Below are positions 1 through 9,051 of a stretch of DNA of 37,813 nucleotides, piece after piece. Both the position numbers and the translations under genes were made by a program. The first letter of the stretch is position 1; the number at the start of each line of letters is the position of its first letter. The notes beneath the pieces were generated by a model. It did not search any database, was not told the origin of the DNA, and saw only the letters and a list, made by a program, of their open reading frames with translations. Location: contig DXAK01000042.1 of assembly GCA_019117065.1 (NCBI GenBank), positions 1 through 37,813 of the forward strand, given 5' to 3'. The DNA is from Candidatus Mediterraneibacter pullicola. GTDB taxonomy: Bacteria; Bacillota; Clostridia; Lachnospirales; Lachnospiraceae.

Positions 1-843
1 TAATGTGGCAGACGATATGGCATCTTTTATTATACTTGTATCCTGTAATCTGGAAAGAATTTCACCGACTTGCAGGGTGCCAAAAAACTCAGATGGCATT
101 CGTATTACATGCTTGAAAAATCCAAGCATCATGGGGATACTCATATTATTACTTATATACATAAACAATTTATTGCGGAAACTTTCTGTAATCACCCTCG
201 TAATCACCAGCACCACAATGGCAAGAGAAAATGTGTGTAATGACTTTTCCGAAAAGGTTGGCAAAATATCATCAAATAGGATCTGTGAATAGAAAGAACC
301 CATAATTCCCAGCATTGTAATGATCAACGAGCTGATAAATATGTGTGCTAATAAACGCTTTTGAAATTTGAGCAATCCAAAAAACCGAGTAAACATTCCC
401 TTTTTTTCATTTGTCTTTTTGAAAGAAATACCCGGCATGAAAGTAATAATAACGCCTGTCCATTCTTTTAAAAATTTGCGTATTGAAACACTGACAATAC
501 CTTGAGCAGGATCACCCAATGTAATTTTTGTCTTTGACATTTCATAAATAACCACAAAATGGAAAAGTTTTCCATCTACAACAATATGAGCTATCGCAGG
601 TAAAGGAATATCGTCAAAAATAGCGTTTTCCTTATCTTCCGTCTGAAACCCATTAGATTCAAAACCGATTTCTCTTGCCGCGTTGACAACACCTAGTACA
701 GTACTTCCCCTAGAATTGGTTCCGATTTTATACCTGATTTGAGATAATGGAGTTTTATAACCATAGTACGCAGAAATCATACCTAAGCATGCCGCGCCAC
801 AATCTTTAATATCATGCTGTTTTATAAACGGATATTTAGCCAT
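1..843 (-). CDS. Peptidase-C39 ABC exporter, N-terminal part (cut by window edge)
   Basis: Only the first 281 codons are present; the frame is open to base 1. The N-terminus is a C39 papain-like peptidase domain (about residues 5-135) with a visible triad: Cys15 in KDCGAACL, His95 in KLFHFVV and Asp111 in TLGDPAQG. From about residue 150 hydrophobic segments of an ABC transmembrane domain begin. Proteins of this family cleave a double-glycine leader from a peptide and export it across the membrane. The start is ATG at 843, preceded by GAGGTG, which overlaps the stop of the response regulator upstream, so the two are co-transcribed. The ATPase domain should lie beyond the window. The substrate peptide is not seen. 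Confidence is high for family, low for cargo. Confidence 0.93.
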   Translation of the reverse strand, partial: MAKYPFIKQHDIKDCGAACLGMISAYYGYKTPLSQIRYKIGTNSRGSTVLGVVNAAREIGFESNGFQTEDKENAIFDDIPLPAIAHIVVDGKLFHFVVIYEMSKTKITLGDPAQGIVSVSIRKFLKEWTGVIITFMPGISFKKTNEKKGMFTRFFGLLKFQKRLLAHIFISSLIITMLGIMGSFYSQILFDDILPTFSEKSLHTFSLAIVVLVITRVITESFRNKLFMYISNNMSIPMMLGFFKHVIRMPSEFFGTLQVGEILSRLQDTSIIKDAISSATL

Positions 844-851
844 AATTCACC

Positions 852-1556
852 TCACAGTTTCCAAACATTATGTTTTTCTATATGCATACGGTAGCCCTCT
901 AAAACTTCTTTTTTTCTACGGATGCTGACAGGGATAATAATTCCATTTGTACCAATAATCTCGTTCTGACCAATTTCCTTAATGTGGGACAGATTCACCA
1001 AAAAACTTTGATGTACACGAATAAATCCCAAAGGAATCAATTTTTCAGCAGTCTCTCTAAATGTCTGATAAGATTCCATTTGATCAGTTACAGTTTGTAC
1101 CAAAATATGGCGGTTGTAGCATTCAATATAAACAATATTCTTTAGCAGGATTTGTCTTATCTGTTGCTTGTATTTAACTACAAAAACTCTTTTCTTTTCA
1201 TGGTGCAGCTGAAACACACGCTTTAAGGTATTAAAAAATAAATAGAAGTTAATAGGTTTTAGTAAATACTGAAATGCATTCACTTCAAAAGCATTAAAGA
1301 CTTGATTACATAAGCGCGACACAAAAATCAGCAGCACGTCACGATCTAATTCTCGTATTTTTTTTGCGACATTCTCAAAGTCCACGTCTAAAAAAATAAC
1401 ATCAAACCGAATCCCCTTGTTTAAATCCTTCAATAAGTCCGCCCCGAATTCATATTCCTTTGTCTCAAACAGCGTTCTGGTTTTCTGTAAATAATTTAAA
1501 TATGATAGTATTTGCTGTCTATTTCTGTTATTATGACTAGAAATTCCAATTTTCAT
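852..1556 (-). CDS. LytTR-family response regulator (AgrA/ComE type)
   Basis: 234 residues. Residues 1-115 form a CheY-like receiver with probable phospho-acceptor Asp57 (VIFLDVDF) and the conserved Lys100 (YLLKPI). Residues about 126-228 form a LytTR DNA-binding domain (IVYIECYNRHILV, FIRVHQSFLVNLSHI). Such regulators bind pairs of short direct repeats upstream of peptide-signalling and bacteriocin operons. The gene sits first in a transcript with the C39 exporter, 8 bp downstream. GGCGG precedes the ATG at 1556. The 18-bp-spaced sigma-A promoter at 1689-1718 and a repeated TTAGCAA at 1735-1752 suggest autoregulation. No histidine kinase is in the window. The low GC of this block contrasts with the genes to the right. 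Confidence 0.9.
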   Translation of the reverse strand: MKIGISSHNNRNRQQILSYLNYLQKTRTLFETKEYEFGADLLKDLNKGIRFDVIFLDVDFENVAKKIRELDRDVLLIFVSRLCNQVFNAFEVNAFQYLLKPINFYLFFNTLKRVFQLHHEKKRVFVVKYKQQIRQILLKNIVYIECYNRHILVQTVTDQMESYQTFRETAEKLIPLGFIRVHQSFLVNLSHIKEIGQNEIIGTNGIIIPVSIRRKKEVLEGYRMHIEKHNVWKL

Positions 1557-1570
1557 ATAAACACCGCCTT

Positions 1571-1590
1571 TATATCACTTAATTGATATA
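1571..1590. repeat. Inverted repeat in response-regulator 5' UTR
   Basis: TATATCA and TGATATA flank a 6-bp spacer just upstream of the ribosome binding site of the response regulator. It could be an operator or an RNA hairpin. Function is unknown, and AT-rich DNA can form such repeats by chance. Confidence 0.4.
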
Positions 1591-1688
1591 TTATTATGTA
1601 TTATCAGTTCTTAGCTATATGAAACCCAAAAATTCCAAGCATATAATTTTTAACCACAAATTTTCAAAAGACATTTAAAATTTTCCAT

Positions 1689-1752
1689 ATTATACCAAAA
1701 CTAGACAAAATTTGTCAAGTTATGTGTTTAAATATTGCTAAGAATTTGCTAA
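1689..1752 (-). promoter_or_regulatory. Promoter and direct repeats upstream of LytTR regulator
   Basis: On the minus strand TTGACA (1718-1713), an 18-bp spacer and TATAAT (1694-1689) form a near-consensus sigma-A promoter, with a start expected near 1682. About 17 bp upstream of the -35 box, TTAGCAA occurs twice at an 11-bp period (1752-1746 and 1741-1735). A pair of repeats one helical turn apart is the usual layout of LytTR sites, so these are candidate binding sites; that role is inferred. The rest of 1557-1948 holds no convincing gene: the longest leader ORF noticed is 19 codons (1674-1615). Confidence 0.65.
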
Positions 1753-1845
1753 AAATATTTTTTTAGAATTTCACACAAACGTGGGGTTGCCGTATTTCTT
1801 TTTATTCCATCCAGCCTGCACGGAAGAAAGAAGTATCTGGACAAT

Positions 1846-1893
1846 CAAAAACAGGACTATAGCAACTCCATTTGGAATCGCTATAATCCTGTT
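1846..1893 (-). terminator. Intrinsic terminator of ftsH, 20-bp stem
   Basis: Arms 1850-1869 and 1874-1893 pair over 20 bp with two or three G-T wobbles around a 4-base loop. On the minus strand the stem is followed by a run of T (1850-1847). On the plus strand a T run follows at 1897-1902, so the element may work both ways. It also marks the boundary between the AT-rich signalling block and the housekeeping genes. Confidence 0.85.
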
Positions 1894-1948
1894 AAATTTT
1901 TTCCTCCATACTATATTGTCTATATTATAATAATGTACGCTGTTTCTT

Positions 1949-3943
1949 TTACTGTGCTGCTCCTTTCACCGGTTTCATAGCAATACGCCCTTCGCGCTCT
2001 TCTACCCTTTCCAGCGTATCTTCCTCGGGATCTGGCAGTCCTTTTACTTCCCGGAAAATCTTCATGAATTCTTTTCCCGTGATCGTCTCTTTCTCTATCA
2101 GGAAATCGGCAATCTTATCAAGAGTCTCCCTGTTCTCTCCAAGAAGCCGCTTCGCCTCCGCATAGGCACTCTTCAACATCTTCATGACTTCCTCGTCAAT
2201 CTCTCCTGCAGTGGCGTCACCACAGTTTAACACTGCTCGTCCGTCCAGATATCTGTTTTGTATGGATTCAAGCCCCATCAGGCCAAACCGCTCTGACATA
2301 CCGTACTGAGTAATCATGGACCGGGCAATCTTCGTCGCCTGCTCGATATCGTTTGCCGCGCCTGTGGTCACCGTGTCAAACACCAGTTCCTCAGCCGCGC
2401 GCCCGCCAAGAGCCACGACAATCATCGCCTCCAGCTCTTTCTTCGTGTTCAAGAACTTTTCTTCCTCTGGCGTCTGCATTACATATCCGAGCGCCCCCAT
2501 AGTTCTTGGGACAATCGTGATCTTCTGCACAGGTTCCGTATTTTTCTGAAGCGCTGTCACAAGAGCGTGCCCGACCTCATGATAGGAGACAATCCTCCTC
2601 TCTTCCTTGCTCATAATCCGGTCCTTCTTCTCTTTTCCGACAAGCACAACCTCTACCGCTTCAAAGAGATCCTTCTGGCTAACTACCTGCCTGCCATGTT
2701 TGACCGCATTGATAGCAGCCTCATTGATCATATTGGCAAGATCTGATCCCACTGCGCCCGATGTGGCGAGGGCAATTGCTTCCAGATCCACACTCTCATC
2801 CATGCGCACATCCTTTGCGTGGACTTTCAGAATGTCAATGCGGCCTTTCAGATCCGGCTTGTCTACGATGATCCGGCGATCAAAACGTCCCGGGCGCAAA
2901 AGCGCCGGGTCAAGGATCTCCGGGCGGTTAGTCGCCGCGAGTATCAAAAGACCTTTATTTGTGTCAAACCCGTCCATCTCCGCAAGGAGCTGGTTCAAGG
3001 TCTGCTCACGCTCATCATTTCCGCCCATTACAGTGTCACGGGTCTTTCCTATGGCGTCGATCTCGTCGATAAACACAATGCAGGGGGCCTGCTGCTGCGC
3101 CTGCTTAAAGAGATCGCGCACACGGGATGCGCCCACGCCAACGTACATTTCCACAAACGCGGAGCCCGACAGGGAAAAGAACGGCACCTTAGCCTCTCCT
3201 GCTACAGCTTTCGCCAACAGAGTTTTCCCGGTTCCCGGCGGTCCCACAAGAAGGGCCCCCTTAGGCAGCTTCGCACCGATCCCACTGTACCTGCCCGGAT
3301 TGTGCAGGAAATCCACCACTTCCTGAAGAGACTCCTTCGCCTCATCCTCTCCTGCCACATCCTGAAACGTAACTCCTGTCTCTTTCTCCATATACATCTT
3401 GGCATTACTCTTTCCGATGCTCATCACACCGCCGCCTTTTGACATCTTCCTTATGAAGTACGACAGCAAGATCGCCATCAATCCCACAGGAAGGATGAGT
3501 GTCACAAAAAGCTCAAAGAACATCTGCCCCATAGTATCCGGGACCTCTCCTTTGAACTCTGCCCCTGATTCATAAAGCCTCTCTACCAAAGTGTCGTCGC
3601 TTACATAAGCGGTGTAGTAATCAGGACTGCTCTCCCCGCTGCCGGTCTGGCTCCAGAACTGGTTGATCATGTTGGGCGCACTGCTGTTATCCTGCACCTC
3701 CTCCTTCCGGGCCTCATCCGTCAAAGTGATATAAATACGGTTGCTGCTTAAACTGACTTCTGCCACCTTTTTATCGTCAACCATATTCAAAAATTTATCA
3801 TAGCTTATCTCTTCAGGACCGGAGCCCCTCATCAGAGAATAAAAACCCATTACCATAAAAGCGACCAGCAGGGTTGTGATGAGGATGATCCCCCAGCCCT
3901 GCCGGTTATTGTTTGGATTATTTTTATTGTTCTGGTTATCCAT
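1949..3943 (-). CDS. ftsH: ATP-dependent zinc metalloprotease FtsH
   Basis: 664 residues. FtsH is a membrane-bound AAA+ hexamer that unfolds and degrades membrane and short-lived cytosolic proteins. Visible: an Asn-rich N-terminus, TM1 at about 17-37, a short external domain, TM2 at about 142-165, Walker A GPPGTGKT (234-241), Walker B IVFIDEID (289-296), the second region of homology [20 protein letters not shown], and zinc motif HEVGH (455-459; HEAGH in many relatives). The pore loop reads FVEMYVG. The start chosen is ATG at 3943, behind AGGAGG at 3950-3955; the frame stays open further upstream, but that extension crosses the promoter and is untypical. Transcribed alone from 3972-4000 and ended by the stem at 1846-1893. 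Confidence 0.97.
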   Translation of the reverse strand: MDNQNNKNNPNNNRQGWGIILITTLLVAFMVMGFYSLMRGSGPEEISYDKFLNMVDDKKVAEVSLSSNRIYITLTDEARKEEVQDNSSAPNMINQFWSQTGSGESSPDYYTAYVSDDTLVERLYESGAEFKGEVPDTMGQMFFELFVTLILPVGLMAILLSYFIRKMSKGGGVMSIGKSNAKMYMEKETGVTFQDVAGEDEAKESLQEVVDFLHNPGRYSGIGAKLPKGALLVGPPGTGKTLLAKAVAGEAKVPFFSLSGSAFVEMYVGVGASRVRDLFKQAQQQAPCIVFIDEIDAIGKTRDTVMGGNDEREQTLNQLLAEMDGFDTNKGLLILAATNRPEILDPALLRPGRFDRRIIVDKPDLKGRIDILKVHAKDVRMDESVDLEAIALATSGAVGSDLANMINEAAINAVKHGRQVVSQKDLFEAVEVVLVGKEKKDRIMSKEERRIVSYHEVGHALVTALQKNTEPVQKITIVPRTMGALGYVMQTPEEEKFLNTKKELEAMIVVALGGRAAEELVFDTVTTGAANDIEQATKIARSMITQYGMSERFGLMGLESIQNRYLDGRAVLNCGDATAGEIDEEVMKMLKSAYAEAKRLLGENRETLDKIADFLIEKETITGKEFMKIFREVKGLPDPEEDTLERVEEREGRIAMKPVKGAAQ

Positions 3944-3971
3944 GTGTTTCCTCCTAAAATCAGCTATATCC

Positions 3972-4000
3972 ATTATAAGTACAGGTTTTGCATAAATCAA
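3972..4000 (-). promoter_or_regulatory. Sigma-A promoter of ftsH
   Basis: Minus strand: TTGATT (4000-3995), 17-bp spacer, TATAAT (3977-3972), 29 bp ahead of the ATG. A good match to the vegetative consensus. Confidence 0.75.
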
Positions 4001-4019
4001 TAAAAAGATTATGAAAATA

Positions 4020-4049
4020 TTGTAAAACCATGACTTTTTATAGTATACT
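4020..4049 (+). promoter_or_regulatory. Possible promoter of DUF1846 gene
   Basis: TTGTAA (4020-4025), 18-bp spacer, TATACT (4044-4049), about 100 bp ahead of the start codon. The spacing is slightly long and the -35 imperfect. It diverges from the ftsH promoter. Confidence 0.5.
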
Positions 4050-4150
4050 GGGTACGAAATATGTCCTAATCCATGCCGGCGCCCGTCAAGAGCGCATGGA
4101 GCCGTCTGATTTTGGATAAATATAGAAACATAGTAAGTGGAGAATAAGAA

Positions 4151-5623
4151 ATGAAGATCGGTTTTGACAATGAAAAATACCTGAAAATGCAGTCTGAACA
4201 TATCCGCAGCCGGATCAATGAGTTTGACAACAAGCTTTATCTGGAATTCGGAGGAAAGCTGTTTGACGATTACCACGCTTCCCGCGTGCTCCCCGGATTC
4301 GCTCCCGACAGTAAATTAAGACTTTTAAAGGAATTAAGCGATCAAGCAGAGATCGTCATCGCCATCAGCGCAAAAGATATTGAAAAGAACAAGATCCGAG
4401 GAGACTTAGGCATCACCTACGACACAGACGTCCTCCGCCTGATCGAAACATACAGAAATCAAGGACTGTATGTGGGCAGCGTTGCCATCACACAGTTTTC
4501 TGGTCAGGAAAGCGCCGTGCTTTTTAAAAATCGTCTGGAAAAGCTGAATATTCCCGTGTATCTTCACTATGTGATACCCGGATATCCTTCCAATGTCCCG
4601 CTCATCATCAGTGAGGAAGGTTATGGAAAGAATGACTATATCAGGACAAGCCGCCCGCTTGTTATTGTAACCGCTCCGGGACCGGGAAGCGGAAAGATGG
4701 CAACCTGCCTCTCCCAGCTCTACCATGAACACAAAAGAGGAATCAACGCAGGTTACGCAAAGTTTGAAACTTTCCCAATCTGGAATCTGCCGCTGAAGCA
4801 CCCGGTCAACTTAGCGTACGAAGCCGCAACCGCAGACTTAAACGACGTCAACATGATCGACCCCTTCCATCTGGAAGCTTACGGTGAGACGACTGTCAAC
4901 TACAACAGAGACGTGGAGATTTTCCCCGTGCTCAATACAATTTTCGAAAAGATCTACGGGGAGAGTCCTTACAAATCCCCCACGGACATGGGAGTAAATA
5001 TGGCGGGCAACTGTATCTGTGACGATGAAGTCTGCTGTGAGGCGTCCAAACAGGAGATTATCCGGCGTTACTACGTTGCCCTGAATTCACTGGCTAAAGG
5101 CGATGCCTCTGACAAAGAAGCACAGAAGATCGAGCTGCTCATGAATATGGCGGGCATCACCATCGCTGACCGCAAAGTAGCCGTCAAGGCTCTGGAACGA
5201 GCAAAGGAGACCAACGGGCCTGCCGCATCTCTTGAACTTTCAGACGGCACAATCATCACTGGAAAGACGACCAACCTGCTGGGAGCTTCTGCCGCCCTCC
5301 TCCTGAATGTATTAAAACATCTCGCGGGTATCGATCATGAGCTGCACATTATCTCACCGGAATCCATCGAACCGATCCAGAAACTGAAGGTGGATTATTT
5401 AAAGAGCAAAAACCCGCGGCTTCACACGGACGAAGTACTGATCGCTCTCTCCGCCAGCGCAGCGAATAATCCCGAGGCAAGGCTTGCTCTCTCGCAGCTC
5501 CCGAAGCTTGAGGGATGTCAGGCACATACGTCTGTCCTGCTCTCGGATGTAGATATTAAAATCTTTAAGAAATTAGGGGTACAGCTCACTTGTGAAGCTG
5601 TCTACGAGCATACTCTTCTTTGA
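4151..5623 (+). CDS. DUF1846 family protein
   Basis: 490 residues, the usual full length of the DUF1846 family, a conserved bacterial protein of unproven biochemical function found widely in Firmicutes. A glycine-rich loop that looks like a nucleotide-binding P-loop occurs near residue 175 (VTAPGPGSGKMATC). A Cys-rich stretch (NCICDDEVCCEASK) lies near residue 290. No signal peptide or membrane segment is seen, so it is probably cytosolic. The start at 4151 has GTGGAG at 4137-4142. It is divergent from ftsH and followed by a separate promoter for pyrG, so it is likely monocistronic. Family assignment is firm; the role is not. Confidence 0.9.
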   Translation: MKIGFDNEKYLKMQSEHIRSRINEFDNKLYLEFGGKLFDDYHASRVLPGFAPDSKLRLLKELSDQAEIVIAISAKDIEKNKIRGDLGITYDTDVLRLIETYRNQGLYVGSVAITQFSGQESAVLFKNRLEKLNIPVYLHYVIPGYPSNVPLIISEEGYGKNDYIRTSRPLVIVTAPGPGSGKMATCLSQLYHEHKRGINAGYAKFETFPIWNLPLKHPVNLAYEAATADLNDVNMIDPFHLEAYGETTVNYNRDVEIFPVLNTIFEKIYGESPYKSPTDMGVNMAGNCICDDEVCCEASKQEIIRRYYVALNSLAKGDASDKEAQKIELLMNMAGITIADRKVAVKALERAKETNGPAASLELSDGTIITGKTTNLLGASAALLLNVLKHLAGIDHELHIISPESIEPIQKLKVDYLKSKNPRLHTDEVLIALSASAANNPEARLALSQLPKLEGCQAHTSVLLSDVDIKIFKKLGVQLTCEAVYEHTLL

Positions 5624-5682
5624 TCTTTTGCCCCATGCCGGACAGTTCTTGGCAACATACGGCATTTTTAAAGAAATAATGT

Positions 5683-5712
5683 TTGCAATTTTCCTATTTC
5701 CGGGTGTATACT
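5683..5712 (+). promoter_or_regulatory. Probable pyrG promoter
   Basis: TTGCAA (5683-5688), 18-bp spacer, TATACT (5707-5712). Transcription would start near 5719, giving a leader of about 115 nt that contains the terminator hairpin at 5727-5804. Confidence 0.6.
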
Positions 5713-5726
5713 ATTAAAGTATTTTT

Positions 5727-5804
5727 ACAGTCTGACTATACATATGGGATATTGGACCGCAAAGGCGCGGCCCCATACCTATAGTCAGGCTGTACTCTTT
5801 TTTT
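5727..5804 (+). terminator. Leader terminator (candidate attenuator) of pyrG
   Basis: Arms 5727-5748 and 5772-5793 pair over 22 positions with one 2-base mismatch, and are followed by seven T (5798-5804). The structure lies between the likely promoter and the pyrG start, so most transcripts could stop before the gene. In Bacillus subtilis, pyrG is controlled by a leader terminator together with CTP-sensitive reiterative G addition at a GGGC start. Here the predicted start region has no GGGC. The hairpin may alternatively, or also, end read-through from the DUF1846 gene. Confidence 0.72.
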
Positions 5805-5833
5805 ACAGGAAAATATTCAGAGGAGGCATCAGT

Positions 5834-7441
5834 ATGGCAGTAAAATATGTGTTTGTTACCGGGGGTGTTGTATCAGGTCTGGGGAAGGGAATCACGGCTG
5901 CGTCTCTGGGGCGGCTTCTAAAAGCGCGGGGATACACCGTCACAATGCAGAAGTTTGACCCTTACATCAATATTGACCCCGGCACCATGAATCCTGTTCA
6001 ACACGGGGAGGTGTTCGTAACCGATGACGGAGCTGAGACGGATCTTGACCTTGGGCATTACGAGCGTTTCATCGACGAAAGCCTGACAAAGAACTCTAAT
6101 GTAACTACGGGAAAGATCTACTGGTCCGTACTTCAAAAAGAACGCCGGGGAGATTTCGGAGGCGGAACCGTGCAGGTCATCCCTCATATCACCAATGAGA
6201 TCAAGAGCCGTTTTTACCGCAATCCTGCAGCGGAGGATACTGAGATCGCCATCATCGAAGTGGGGGGTACTGTGGGCGATATCGAAAGCCAGCCCTTTCT
6301 GGAATCCATCCGCCAGTTTCAACATGAAAAAGGGCGCGAGAATGTCATTCTGATCCACGTAACTCTCATTCCCTATCTCCGGGCTTCTCAGGAGATGAAA
6401 ACCAAGCCCACCCAGGCAAGCGTAAAGGAACTTCAGGGAATGGGAATCCAGCCGGATATCATTGTATGCCGTTCCGAGTATCCCCTTGATCTCGGAATGA
6501 AGGACAAGATCTCCCTTTTCTGCAACCTGCCGGCAAAACATGTGCTACAGAACCTTGACGTAGAATATCTCTATGAGGCTCCCCTTGCCATGGAAAAAGA
6601 ACGACTGGCCCAAGTTGTCTGTGAGTGCCTCCATCTTGCCTGCCCGGAGCCGGACCTGAAAGACTGGAAGGAAATGGTAAAAAAACTACGTCATCCTACG
6701 CAGGAAGTCACCGTCGCTCTCGTAGGAAAATATATCCAGCTCCACGACGCCTACATCAGTGTCGTAGAGGCCTTGAAGCACGGAGGAATCTATTCCCACA
6801 CGACAGTTAATATCAAATGGATTGATTCTGAGACTGTCACTGCGGAAAATGCAGAGGAACTTTTTGCAGATGTGAGCGGGGTCCTCGTTCCCGGCGGATT
6901 CGGTCACCGGGGCGTAGAAGGAAAAATTGAGGCAATCCGCTATGCGCGCACGCACGGCATCCCCTTCCTCGGCCTCTGCCTTGGCATGCAGCTGGCTATC
7001 GTAGAATTTGCGCGAAATGCGATCGGATACAGAGACGCACACAGCATGGAGCTGATGCCGGACACCACGCACCCAGTCATTCACATCATGGAAGATCAGA
7101 TCGGCGTGGAAGATATCGGCGGAACATTAAGGCTTGGCGCTTATCCGTGCGTATTAAAAGAAGGCTCTCTGGCAGAGCGTCTCTACGGAGCAAAAGAAAT
7201 CAGTGAACGACACCGGCACCGCTATGAAGTGAACAATGATTACCGGGAAGATTTAGAGCAGAACGGGATGTCTCTGTGCGGCTTGTCTCCGAACAACCGT
7301 ATCGTAGAAATGATCGAGATCCCCTCTCACCCATGGTTTATCGCAACACAGGCGCACCCGGAGCTTAAGTCCAGACCAAACCGTCCCCACCCGCTATTTA
7401 AGGGTTTTGTGGAGGCTGCTGTGAAGAGGCAGCTGAAATGA
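5834..7441 (+). CDS. pyrG: CTP synthase
   Basis: 535 residues, the normal length. Makes CTP from UTP, ATP and glutamine in the cytosol, the last step of pyrimidine nucleotide synthesis. The N-terminal amidoligase domain begins [18 protein letters not shown], carrying the P-loop. The C-terminal class I glutamine amidotransferase domain has VPGGFGHRG, the nucleophile Cys382 in GLCLGMQ, and the HPEL motif near the end. The chosen ATG at 5834 has AGAGGAGG at 5819-5826; an upstream in-frame ATG at 5744 lies inside the leader hairpin and was rejected. The last 44 bp overlap the 3' end of the convergent PAP2 gene, and no terminator separates them. Confidence 0.98.
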   Translation: MAVKYVFVTGGVVSGLGKGITAASLGRLLKARGYTVTMQKFDPYINIDPGTMNPVQHGEVFVTDDGAETDLDLGHYERFIDESLTKNSNVTTGKIYWSVLQKERRGDFGGGTVQVIPHITNEIKSRFYRNPAAEDTEIAIIEVGGTVGDIESQPFLESIRQFQHEKGRENVILIHVTLIPYLRASQEMKTKPTQASVKELQGMGIQPDIIVCRSEYPLDLGMKDKISLFCNLPAKHVLQNLDVEYLYEAPLAMEKERLAQVVCECLHLACPEPDLKDWKEMVKKLRHPTQEVTVALVGKYIQLHDAYISVVEALKHGGIYSHTTVNIKWIDSETVTAENAEELFADVSGVLVPGGFGHRGVEGKIEAIRYARTHGIPFLGLCLGMQLAIVEFARNAIGYRDAHSMELMPDTTHPVIHIMEDQIGVEDIGGTLRLGAYPCVLKEGSLAERLYGAKEISERHRHRYEVNNDYREDLEQNGMSLCGLSPNNRIVEMIEIPSHPWFIATQAHPELKSRPNRPHPLFKGFVEAAVKRQLK

Positions 7442-7961
7442 GATTTGCCAAAGCTGTCCCTGCCCAGCCTGCAAAAATCCCTACTACTCCCCCGCCTAAC
7501 ACATCGCTTGGGTAATGGACGCCCACATACAGTCTGGAAAACGAGATCAGCGCAGCCAGAACAAGGCATGCAATCCCCCACTTCCGGGGAAGCGTCCTAT
7601 ACAGGGCAAACGCCGCGGCAAAGGACGCGCACGTATGCCCGGACGGAAAAGAAAAATCATGCTGCTGTTCAATGATGCGCGTCAGTCCCGCCACCACCTC
7701 ATAGGGACGGATGCGCGCCATAAGATTTTTGAGCGCCACATTCGTGATAAGCGCTCCAATAATAAGGGCAAGAGAGGCGGAAAGCCCCGCTTTTCTTGTC
7801 CTTTTCCATATGAGCAGCACAATTGCCGTCACAATCCAGAACATGCCAGCGTCTCCCAGATGGGTAATGGTTTTCCAAAAACCATCCATCCACGGCTGGC
7901 GCAGATACTCCTGTATAAACAAAAGGATATTTCCGTCAAGTTCCTGTAAAAATTCCAACAT
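7398..7961 (-). CDS. PAP2-family membrane phosphatase
   Basis: 187 residues. The three PAP2 signatures are present: KNLMARIRP (KX6RP), PSGH, and [12 protein letters not shown] (SRX5HX3D), among several hydrophobic helices. Family members remove phosphate from lipid phosphates such as undecaprenyl pyrophosphate or phosphatidic acid at the membrane. The start chosen is ATG at 7961, preceded by AAAGGTG; a longer open frame reaches back into dus but would overlap it heavily. It follows dus by 4 bp and is probably co-transcribed with it. Its final 44 bp lie antisense inside pyrG. The substrate cannot be told from sequence; undecaprenyl pyrophosphate recycling is a guess. Confidence 0.9.
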   Translation of the reverse strand: MLEFLQELDGNILLFIQEYLRQPWMDGFWKTITHLGDAGMFWIVTAIVLLIWKRTRKAGLSASLALIIGALITNVALKNLMARIRPYEVVAGLTRIIEQQHDFSFPSGHTCASFAAAFALYRTLPRKWGIACLVLAALISFSRLYVGVHYPSDVLGGGVVGIFAGWAGTALANLISAASSQQPPQNP

Positions 7962-7965
7962 ACTG

Positions 7966-8913
7966 TCACCTTTCTGAAAGATCACATTCCCAGAACATCT
8001 CCTCAATGATCTTTTCGTACGCGGCACATTTTTCCGCCTTTTTAATCTTCTTGGCAAATTTACCCGAATCAGCAAAAGCCGGCGCCAGATAAAACCACAG
8101 TTCCTTCATTTTGTACAGAATCGTCCTGTCCCCGGACATTTCTTTGCAATATCCCGAGTACAGCAGGTCATGAAACTGGCGCAACTCCTCCTTATCTGCT
8201 CTTCTTCCGCCGCGGATCTGCCTTGCCAAAGCTGGGTCCGCAAGAACGCCCCTGCCCGCCATGATACAGTCCTCATCTGGAAACCTCTCTTCCAGCTTGT
8301 CCGCATCTGATACGGAGGTAATATCGCCATTGTAGCACACTGGATTCCTGCTCTTAAAAAGAGCCTCGGCAAACGCTTCAAGATTGGGCGTGTTTTTATA
8401 AAAGTCCTTCTGCACCCTGGGGTGAATGATCAGTTCTTCCATGGGGTACTTGTTGTAGATATCAAGCAGCCTTGAAAATTCTCCTGCTTCTTCCATCCCC
8501 AGTCTTGTCTTGACTGAAATGCGGATGGAACATTTGCCAAAGATCTCATCTAGAAACACCTCAAGACGTTTTGGCTCTGCCAGAAATCCCGCCCCGCGCC
8601 TCTTTGTCACTACAGTCTTTGACGGACAGCCGAGATTTAAATTAACTTCTTCATACCCGTACTCTTTTAATTTTTCCGCTGTTCGAAGAAAATCTTCTGA
8701 ACGGTTCGTAAGAATCTGTGGCACCACCCTCATTCCAGTATTGTTGGCAGGAAGAATATCCTTTTTCTCCCTTGAACTTAGATGTCCCATCTGATTGGGC
8801 CGGATAAACGGCACAAAATACTTGTCAAATCCTCCGAAGCACTCATGTACGGCGCTTCTGTATATCCATCCTGTAATCCCCTCAAGAGGAGCAAGGTATA
8901 TTTTCATCATCAT
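7966..8913 (-). CDS. tRNA-dihydrouridine synthase
   Basis: 315 residues, of the FMN-dependent TIM-barrel Dus family that reduces specific uridines in the tRNA D-loop. Visible: APLEGITG at the start, NLNLGCPSKTVVTKRRGAGF with the likely catalytic Cys96, SVKTRLGM, and MAGRGVLADPAL in the phosphate-binding part. The start is one of three consecutive ATG codons (8913, 8910, 8907) behind AAAGGAT; the exact one is open. Upstream, TTGACA (8973-8968) overlaps the -35 box of the divergent ABC gene, but the best -10 match, TAATAA, is at only 15 bp. Co-transcribed with the PAP2 gene. The Dus subfamily was not determined. Confidence 0.92.
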   Translation of the reverse strand: MMMKIYLAPLEGITGWIYRSAVHECFGGFDKYFVPFIRPNQMGHLSSREKKDILPANNTGMRVVPQILTNRSEDFLRTAEKLKEYGYEEVNLNLGCPSKTVVTKRRGAGFLAEPKRLEVFLDEIFGKCSIRISVKTRLGMEEAGEFSRLLDIYNKYPMEELIIHPRVQKDFYKNTPNLEAFAEALFKSRNPVCYNGDITSVSDADKLEERFPDEDCIMAGRGVLADPALARQIRGGRRADKEELRQFHDLLYSGYCKEMSGDRTILYKMKELWFYLAPAFADSGKFAKKIKKAEKCAAYEKIIEEMFWECDLSER

Positions 8914-8966
8914 TTTTATCCTTTCAAATCCGTCACCAGCCCTACCTTATTACAAAGAACGCCGCC

Positions 8967-8995
8967 TTGTCAAGTATGACTGGCTGTGATAAAAT
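8967..8995 (+). promoter_or_regulatory. Promoter of ABC exporter gene
   Basis: TTGTCA (8967-8972), 17-bp spacer, TAAAAT (8990-8995). A GC-rich 6-bp hairpin (CCCGGC and GCCGGG) follows in the leader at about 9008-9025, without a T run. The -35 overlaps a TTGACA on the other strand that may serve dus. Confidence 0.6.
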
Positions 8996-9051
8996 TGTTA
9001 TGCCTGACCCGGCTCATGCGCCGGGCTGCAAATCACAAAAGGAGTTACAAC

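Noticed and set aside
2607..3442. Long plus-strand open frames inside ftsH
   Set aside because: They are antisense shadows of a strongly conserved gene, with no ribosome binding site and Ser/Arg-rich nonsense composition.
3944..4276. Extended FtsH N-terminus of 111 codons
   Set aside because: It crosses the ftsH promoter and overlaps the divergent DUF1846 gene; AGGAGG precedes the ATG at 3943.
5744..5833. Thirty-codon N-terminal extension of PyrG from an upstream ATG
   Set aside because: It lies inside the leader terminator hairpin and lacks a ribosome binding site; the ATG at 5834 has AGAGGAGG and gives the standard 535 residues.
9008..9025. Terminator in the ABC gene leader
   Set aside because: The GC-rich stem has only 6 bp and no T run follows it.
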